DNA of 64,000 nt from Nocardia pseudobrasiliensis NBRC 108224. Lineage in GTDB: Bacteria > Actinomycetota > Actinomycetes > Mycobacteriales > Mycobacteriaceae. The notes below the pieces were generated by a model. The model was not told the DNA's origin, searched no databases, and was given only the letters and a program-made list of their open reading frames with translations. Positions 58,581 to 64,000 of this stretch are shown one piece after another. Where the stretch lies: positions 1-64,000 of the forward strand of contig NZ_BDBS01000004.1 of assembly GCF_001613105.1 (NCBI RefSeq), given 5' to 3'. The first letter of the stretch is position 1, and the number at the start of each line of letters is the position of its first letter. A program made the position numbers and the translations under genes.

Positions 58581-60308
58581 ATGATCGACTTTCTCGACGA
58601 ACCCCTCTTCGATCCGCGCGCCCGCTACGAATCGGACGTCGACGATCTCATGCTGCTGACCGTCGAGCGCGCGAAGGCGTTGCACGCCAAGGGAATCGTC
58701 GGCGGCGAGGCGTGGTGTGGCGGTAGTCGGGCGGATCGGTTTCCCGATCTGGTGCGCACCATGGGTTGGCTCAGCGCCTGGGACATCTCCCTGGTCGCCA
58801 CGACCGGCAATCAGCAGTTGGCGGGCAGCGCGCTGCTCTCGCACGGCAGTCCCGCGCAGGTGGCGGCGTATCGCGACGAGATCGACCGGATGGAACGGGT
58901 GTATGCGTTCGCGGCGACCGAGATCGGCCGGGGGACCAACCTCATGGCGATCGGGACGCAGGTGCACTATCGGCACGAGGATCGATCGCTGCGTATCGAC
59001 ACGCCGTCGGATGACGCCGCGAAGTATTGGATCGGCAACAGTCTGTTCTCCGCGACGCACGCGATGGTGCTGGCTCGGCTCGTGGTCGACGGGACCGACG
59101 AGGGTCACCACTGGTTCCGGGTGCCGCTGCGGCCCGCCGAGGGCGCGTCGCCGTTTCCCGGAGTGCGCATTCGCCGGGCCGATCCCAAGGGCGGACTGCC
59201 CGGGAATCAAACGGGGATGATCCATTTCGATCACTATCGGATTACGCTGGACGCATTGCTGAGCGGGTGGGCGCGGATCGACGAATCCGGCAGGTATGTC
59301 AGCGAATTCGCCAGCCGGGAGCGGTATCTGCGGTGCCTGGGGACATTCTCGCAGGAGCGCATCTTCCCCGTGACGGGCGCGGCCGCGGTCCTGCGCCGAT
59401 TCTCGGCGATCACGCTGCGCTACAGCACCCACCGCGAGGCCTCCGGTAAGCGGCTGCTCGGATTCCCGCACTACCGCGAACGCCTCATGCCCATCGCCGC
59501 CGAGGCGCTGGCCCTGCGGCATCTGACCGAGCACATCATCGAGGAGTGGACCACCCGCTACCCGACCGAGCCGATCACCCTGCACGGCCGGCCGCTGCAC
59601 GGGCTGACCTCGGGGGCCAAGGCTCATGCCTCATGGGCGGTCAATACCGCGCTGGTGGAGCTGCGAGAGCTGTGCGGCGGCCACGGATTCCACAGCCACA
59701 ACGAGATGGTCACCGCGCGCGTGGACGGTGAGATCAACACGACCTTCGGCGGCGACAACAATGTCATGTGCTACGAGAGTATCCGCGTCTCCGCGAGAAA
59801 CTCCGCGGCACAGGATATCTCGTCCAACCCGCCCGTCATCACCGAAGACGGTCTGCACTCGTGCGCGCAGGGCATCGCACTGCTGGAAGCATTGGCGCAG
59901 CGGCTGTTACACCGCTGGCGGGACTCCCAGCGCGCCGCGCTGTGCCGCCCGCACGTCCACGCGAGCTGCGCCGTCGCCCTGCTACGCCGATGGACCGACC
60001 ACACCAGCGGCGAGGTCGACCGCGCCCTGCGCCAGCTCTACACCGTGACCTGCCTGCTGAGCCTCACCGACCACCTCGTCGCCGAGGACCTGCTCGACAG
60101 CGCGGGCACCCGGGGCCTGCTGGCGCAGCGCGCCGCTCTCAGCGACGACTGCGCCGACCATCCCACCGAGGTCCTCGACCTGCTCGACGTCCCCGAGGTC
60201 CTGCTCGGCGTCCCGCTGGCCCACCCCGACTACATCCACCGCACGGTCACAGCCGCCCGCGACACCGAACCGAAGCTGGTGCGGGAACGGGCAATAGGGC
60301 CGCGGTAG
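58581..60308 (+). CDS. acyl-CoA-oxidase-like flavoprotein
   Basis: ATG 58581 follows AAGGAG at 5 nt (575 residues). It has the multidomain acyl-CoA oxidase plan. The flavin region is YAFAATEIGRGTNLMAIGTQ (about residues 110-130), a FSQERIFPVTGAAAVLRRFS helix lies in the middle, then ELCGGHGFHSHNEM (about 370) and a helical C-terminal domain. In oxidases the catalytic Glu lies in F-E-G-E-N. Here the segment is TTFGGDNNVM, so that Glu is Gly. It may use another base, act on an ACP- or NRPS-bound chain, or do other flavin chemistry. Confidence 0.8.
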   Translation: MIDFLDEPLFDPRARYESDVDDLMLLTVERAKALHAKGIVGGEAWCGGSRADRFPDLVRTMGWLSAWDISLVATTGNQQLAGSALLSHGSPAQVAAYRDEIDRMERVYAFAATEIGRGTNLMAIGTQVHYRHEDRSLRIDTPSDDAAKYWIGNSLFSATHAMVLARLVVDGTDEGHHWFRVPLRPAEGASPFPGVRIRRADPKGGLPGNQTGMIHFDHYRITLDALLSGWARIDESGRYVSEFASRERYLRCLGTFSQERIFPVTGAAAVLRRFSAITLRYSTHREASGKRLLGFPHYRERLMPIAAEALALRHLTEHIIEEWTTRYPTEPITLHGRPLHGLTSGAKAHASWAVNTALVELRELCGGHGFHSHNEMVTARVDGEINTTFGGDNNVMCYESIRVSARNSAAQDISSNPPVITEDGLHSCAQGIALLEALAQRLLHRWRDSQRAALCRPHVHASCAVALLRRWTDHTSGEVDRALRQLYTVTCLLSLTDHLVAEDLLDSAGTRGLLAQRAALSDDCADHPTEVLDLLDVPEVLLGVPLAHPDYIHRTVTAARDTEPKLVRERAIGPR

Positions 60309-60314
60309 GTCCGG

Positions 60315-63300
60315 TCACAATAGATCGCGCAGGATGCGTCCTACCTTGTCCATATGCTCGGGGCGGTCGAAATCGCCGTGGGCGCAGTCGACTTCGAAGA
60401 CGGTGAGCTGGCCGGTGATGGTTGTGCGCCACGCTTGTTCGATATCGGCGGCGAGGTCCGGGATTCGGTTGCCGTCGGCGTCCACGGCGCCGCCGAAGAT
60501 TGTCGCGTCGCCGTGGTGCACGGGGGTGGTGTAGCCCTCCAGGAGTCTGCTGTTGTTGATGAGGACCCGGCTGGCGCGCTGGACCAGTTCCCGAATGACC
60601 GGGGAGTCGAGTTCGTTGCCGAATCTGTCGGTGGCCCAGGCGCGGACGCCCTCCACGGCGACTTCGTCGGGCATATCGGGTTGGTCGGGCAGCCGTACCG
60701 GGGGTCGGCTGTCCATCAGGCCGAGGAAACCGATCTGCTTTCCGCGTTCCGAAAGTCGGTGTGCCAGTGCGTGAGCGACGATGCCGCCGTAGGACCAACC
60801 CAGCAGGAAGTACGGGCCCTCGTCCTGAATGCCGAGTATGCGGTCGGTGTAGTCGTCGACCAGCTCCTCGAACGAGGTGGCCATCGGTCCACCGTCCAGG
60901 CCCCGGGACTGCACGGCATAGATCGGCCGATCGGGCAGATGGGTGCCGAGTTGCTGATAGAACCAGCCCAGCCCGCCGCCGGGATGCAGGCACCACAGGG
61001 GTTTCTCGGAACCGGAGGCCTTCAGGACCAGCACCGGGTCGAAATCCCGGCCCGAGTCCGCCGCGTCGTCCAGGCGGGTCACCAGTTCGGCGACCGTCGG
61101 CGCGTCGAATATCACCCGCACGGGCACGTCGACGTCCAGCGCCGCCCGGATGCGGCTGGTGAGGCGGGTCGCCAACAGGGAATGTCCGCCCAGAGCGAAG
61201 AAATCGTCGTCCACTCCGACCCGGTCGAGTCCGAGGATTTCGGCGAACAGGTCCGCCAGTACGCGCTCGCGCTCGCTGCTCGGCGGCCGATATTCCACCG
61301 AGGAGGCGAATTCCGGATCCGGCAGGGCCCCGCGGTCCAGTTTTCCGCTCGCGGTCAGCGGCATCGAGTCGATGACCATGACGATCGCGGGCACCATGTA
61401 GTCGGGTAGCCGTTCACCCACCCACCGCCGCACGTCCGCGGAGAGCACGCCGGTTTGTGGATTATTGGCGTGAACGGACGGATCGGTCACCGGCGCGGGG
61501 GTGAGGTAGATATCGGTCAGAGGGCGGCCGTCCACGGTCGCCGAATCGAGGAAGACCGCTTCCATCCGACCAGGTTCGGCAGACCAGGTGACCGCCGTGG
61601 TGTATCCGAAACGCTGTCCCATCTCGTGCAGATCCTCGGGCAGCAGACCCGACGCCACATTCTCCGCGACGACGGAGACCGGTTGCCCGGTTCGAATCTG
61701 TTGCGTCGCGTCGATCTGACCGATCAGTCCCGCATGCGGAATACCCGTGATACGAACGCCCTCCGGACGCTCGCTCGCCAGCAATTCCCGCAACCGGTCA
61801 TGGTCTCGGAAGATCACTTTCGACACCGCCGCCGCCGACACCGGATCGCTCGGCGACCGGCGCAGAACCACGTCGTACCGATACCGGGTCAGTTCGTTGA
61901 CCGCGCGGCCACGTTGGAGTTGGATTTCGACCGCGTCGAAACCGAGGCCGGTGAAATACTCCGGCGCCAACAGCAACTCCTGCTCGGCCGCGATGTCGCG
62001 GCGCACGCGATCACCGACGGCCACGGGATCCTCGCCGCCGTTGCGCGCGATCTGCACCGCGGTGGCGAATTCCTCCACCAGTGCCAGATTGCGCACATCA
62101 CCGACGAATATCGCCCCACCCGGCGTCAGCAGCCCGCGCACCTTCTCGAGAACATCGCGCAGATAGGCCGGGCCGGGGAAATACTGGACCACCGAATTCA
62201 GCACCACGGTGTCGAAGTAGTTCTCGGGCAGGCCACCGGTGTCCTCGGCGGTCCGCACGCTCAATACGACCCGATCGGCCCATTCCGTGCCGAGTGCGTC
62301 CAACTGTCCCTGCAGCTTGTCGATGGTGGTCGCGGAAAAGTCTGTCGCCCAATACTCTTCGACCTCCGGTGCCACCTTCGCCAGCAGCAGGCCCGAACCC
62401 ACACCGATCTCGAGCACCCGCCGCGGCCGCAACCCACGAATCCGCTCGACCCTGGCCATCCGCCACTCACGCATCTGCTCGACCGGAATCGGCTCGCCGG
62501 TATAGCTGCTGTTCCAGCCACCGAAATCCTCGCCGAATTCGGCCGCGGAGGCCGAGTACAGATCGTCGTACACGCGTTGCCACTGCCCGACCAACTCGTC
62601 CGAACCACCGATCGGACCCGACCGATCGGCGGTCACATATCCGATCAGCTGCTTGCCGCCGGCCTCCGCCTCCCGCGCGACCACCACCGCTTGCGACACC
62701 GAAGGATGCTGCGCCAGAACGGCTTCCACCTCACCCGGCTCCACCCGGAAGCCACGGATCTTCACCTGATCGTCGACGCGGCCCACGAACTCCAACTGCC
62801 CGTCTGCATTCCACCGCACCACATCACCGGTGCGATACAACCGACCGCCCGCCGCATCGAACGGATCGGCCACGAACCGCGACGCCGTCAACGACGACCG
62901 ACCGTAATATCCCCGCGCCAACTGCGCACCGGCGATATACAACTCTCCCGGCACCCCCACCGGAACCGGGCGCATACCCGAATCCAACACGAACACCCGC
63001 ACATTGCCCAGCGGACCACCGATCGGAACAACCGCACCCGACGCACCCACGGCATCGAAATCGGTCGCGAACACCGTCGTCTCGGTCGGACCGTACCCGT
63101 TCATGATCTGCACACGGGGGCAGCTCGCCCACGCCCTGCGGACCAGACCGACCGTCAGTTCGGCCCCACCGCACATCACCCGCCGCAATGTCCGCAGCCG
63201 ATCACCGGGCACCGCTTCGACATATTCGAGCAGCCCCGACAGCAGCGGCGGTGTCGCGAACATCTCGGTCACCGAACAGGTTTCGACCAATCGTACGATT

Positions 63301-64000
63301 TCCGCCGGATCGGATCGCTGCTCACTCGCCACCACCAGCGCCCCGCCCCCGCACAGCGCCAGCCAGATCTCATAGGTCGACGCGTCGAACGCGACAGAGG
63401 AATGCACCAGCATTCGATCCCCGGCGACCATCGCGGCCTGCGACACCAGATTCGCCAGATTGCGATGGGTGACCCCGACGCCCTTCGGAACGCCGGTCGA
63501 GCCCGAGGTGTAGATGACATACACCAGGTTCTCCGGTCGCGCGGCGACGATCGAGGCGAGGCCGTCCTCGTCGGCATCGAGCGCGTCGAGACACAGCTGC
63601 GGTATCGCGTTGTCCGGCAGAGTTTTCGCGGTCGCCGAATCGGTCACCACGACCACCGGCGCGGCATCGGCGAGCACGAACGCCAGACGATCCGACGGAT
63701 AGGCGGGATCTATCGGCAGATACGCGGCACCGGACTGCACGACCGCCACCAACGCGACCAACAGATCGACAGATTTCGGCAAGGCCACCGCGACGACGAC
63801 ATCGGGACCGACGCCACGCGAGATCAGCACCCGAGCAAGCTCTTTCGCCCTGTGATCGAGTTGCCGATAGGTCAGCTCCGCCGCACCGCACACCACGGCC
63901 ACCGCATCGGGTGTCGCCGCCACGCTCGCCTGGAACAACTCGGCCAGGGTCGTATCCGCGAAATCGACGGCGGTCTCGTTCCACCCGCGCAACACGCGCT
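60315..64000 (-). CDS. nonribosomal peptide synthetase terminal module (A-MT-A'-PCP-TE), N-terminus off the right edge
   Basis: The window end cuts into the linker before the adenylation domain ([20 protein letters not shown] is the usual post-condensation sequence), so upstream domains are missing. Order: A domain with [18 protein letters not shown] (about residue 160), YGPTETT and RTGDVV; an N-methyltransferase inserted between the A-domain core and its end ([20 protein letters not shown], about residue 525); A10 lysine in [15 protein letters not shown] Ser in [16 protein letters not shown]; and a thioesterase with [11 protein letters not shown], an Asp in LMDSRPP and His in VDCAHGDFD. The TE marks it as the release module. 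Specificity-pocket residues read as D-A-Y-?-M-G-G-V-F, closest by eye to hydrophobic valine-type codes. Confidence 0.93.
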   Translation of the reverse strand, partial: RVLRGWNETAVDFADTTLAELFQASVAATPDAVAVVCGAAELTYRQLDHRAKELARVLISRGVGPDVVVAVALPKSVDLLVALVAVVQSGAAYLPIDPAYPSDRLAFVLADAAPVVVVTDSATAKTLPDNAIPQLCLDALDADEDGLASIVAARPENLVYVIYTSGSTGVPKGVGVTHRNLANLVSQAAMVAGDRMLVHSSVAFDASTYEIWLALCGGGALVVASEQRSDPAEIVRLVETCSVTEMFATPPLLSGLLEYVEAVPGDRLRTLRRVMCGGAELTVGLVRRAWASCPRVQIMNGYGPTETTVFATDFDAVGASGAVVPIGGPLGNVRVFVLDSGMRPVPVGVPGELYIAGAQLARGYYGRSSLTASRFVADPFDAAGGRLYRTGDVVRWNADGQLEFVGRVDDQVKIRGFRVEPGEVEAVLAQHPSVSQAVVVAREAEAGGKQLIGYVTADRSGPIGGSDELVGQWQRVYDDLYSASAAEFGEDFGGWNSSYTGEPIPVEQMREWRMARVERIRGLRPRRVLEIGVGSGLLLAKVAPEVEEYWATDFSATTIDKLQGQLDALGTEWADRVVLSVRTAEDTGGLPENYFDTVVLNSVVQYFPGPAYLRDVLEKVRGLLTPGGAIFVGDVRNLALVEEFATAVQIARNGGEDPVAVGDRVRRDIAAEQELLLAPEYFTGLGFDAVEIQLQRGRAVNELTRYRYDVVLRRSPSDPVSAAAVSKVIFRDHDRLRELLASERPEGVRITGIPHAGLIGQIDATQQIRTGQPVSVVAENVASGLLPEDLHEMGQRFGYTTAVTWSAEPGRMEAVFLDSATVDGRPLTDIYLTPAPVTDPSVHANNPQTGVLSADVRRWVGERLPDYMVPAIVMVIDSMPLTASGKLDRGALPDPEFASSVEYRPPSSERERVLADLFAEILGLDRVGVDDDFFALGGHSLLATRLTSRIRAALDVDVPVRVIFDAPTVAELVTRLDDAADSGRDFDPVLVLKASGSEKPLWCLHPGGGLGWFYQQLGTHLPDRPIYAVQSRGLDGGPMATSFEELVDDYTDRILGIQDEGPYFLLGWSYGGIVAHALAHRLSERGKQIGFLGLMDSRPPVRLPDQPDMPDEVAVEGVRAWATDRFGNELDSPVIRELVQRASRVLINNSRLLEGYTTPVHHGDATIFGGAVDADGNRIPDLAADIEQAWRTTITGQLTVFEVDCAHGDFDRPEHMDKVGRILRDLL

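Noticed and set aside
1..64000. CRISPR arrays, tRNA or rRNA genes, transposases
   Set aside because: No regularly spaced repeats, no cloverleaf-like sequence I could recognise and no transposase or integrase motif were found on reading.

Overview
The window is GC-rich actinobacterial DNA. It reads as a mycolic-acid actinomycete chromosome, most likely Nocardia or a close relative. The support is an MmpS/MmpL pair, an Rv1733c-like membrane protein, an XRE/DUF397 pair, a GAF-ANTAR regulator, an AfsR-type SARP, a rifamycin phosphotransferase and an actinobacterial paa operon. The genus is inferred from gene content. I saw no rRNA, tRNA, CRISPR array or intact insertion sequence.

Layout. 1-6.5 kb: secreted and membrane hypotheticals on the minus strand, a LysR DNA-binding domain without effector domain coupled to a DUF5995 protein, an AraC regulator, a glycine-rich secreted protein and an HxlR regulator beside a broken carboxymuconolactone decarboxylase gene. 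6.5-10.4 kb: MmpS (apparent frameshift) and MmpL, then an Rv1733c-like protein. 10.6-19.6 kb: an amidase and the phenylacetate catabolic operon (paaG-A-B-C-D-E-K, minus strand) with a divergent TetR regulator, an EthD-like gene that shares the paa operator, and a hotdog thioesterase. 19.6-24.1 kb: a TetR gene fused out of frame to a hydrolase remnant, a second TetR gene, and a divergent pair encoding a lipoprotein-M24 peptidase fusion and a CocE/NonD hydrolase. 24.2-36.3 kb: a SARP, an internally duplicated unknown protein, a GGDEF protein, MarR, an NAD(P)-binding protein, an RND/MMPL pump, an adenosine-specific-kinase-family protein, a GAF-ANTAR regulator and a PNPOx-like protein.

36.4-38.7 kb is a gene graveyard: a helical-protein gene with one stop and two frameshifts, an hsp20 stub behind a CIRCE-like element, an internally deleted kbl and an AraC tail, with an intact HspR-like MerR among them. 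38.7-47.3 kb: DUF6924 protein, rifamycin phosphotransferase, XRE/DUF397 pair, M1 metallopeptidase, ThrE-type exporter and a DUF574-type methyltransferase. 47.4-49.4 kb: a nonsense-mutated PhyH stub, a Tat-exported MpaB/Lcp-type oxygenase preceded by a coupled 24-codon ORF, and a DUF6653 tail. 50.2-52.8 kb: LysR, cysteine dioxygenase and YeiH-type exporter, which read as a sulfur-oxidation and sulfite-export unit.

55.1-64 kb looks like part of a lipopeptide-type biosynthetic cluster. A tightly coupled plus-strand cassette (fatty acyl-AMP ligase, CFA-synthase-like methyltransferase, stand-alone acyl carrier protein, ferritin-like acyl-ACP desaturase, acyl-CoA-oxidase-like flavoprotein) converges on a terminal NRPS module (A with embedded MT, PCP, TE) that runs off the right edge. 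The methyltransferase and the flavoprotein each appear to lack a residue that is catalytic in their families. This makes the cassette the best candidate here for unusual chemistry.
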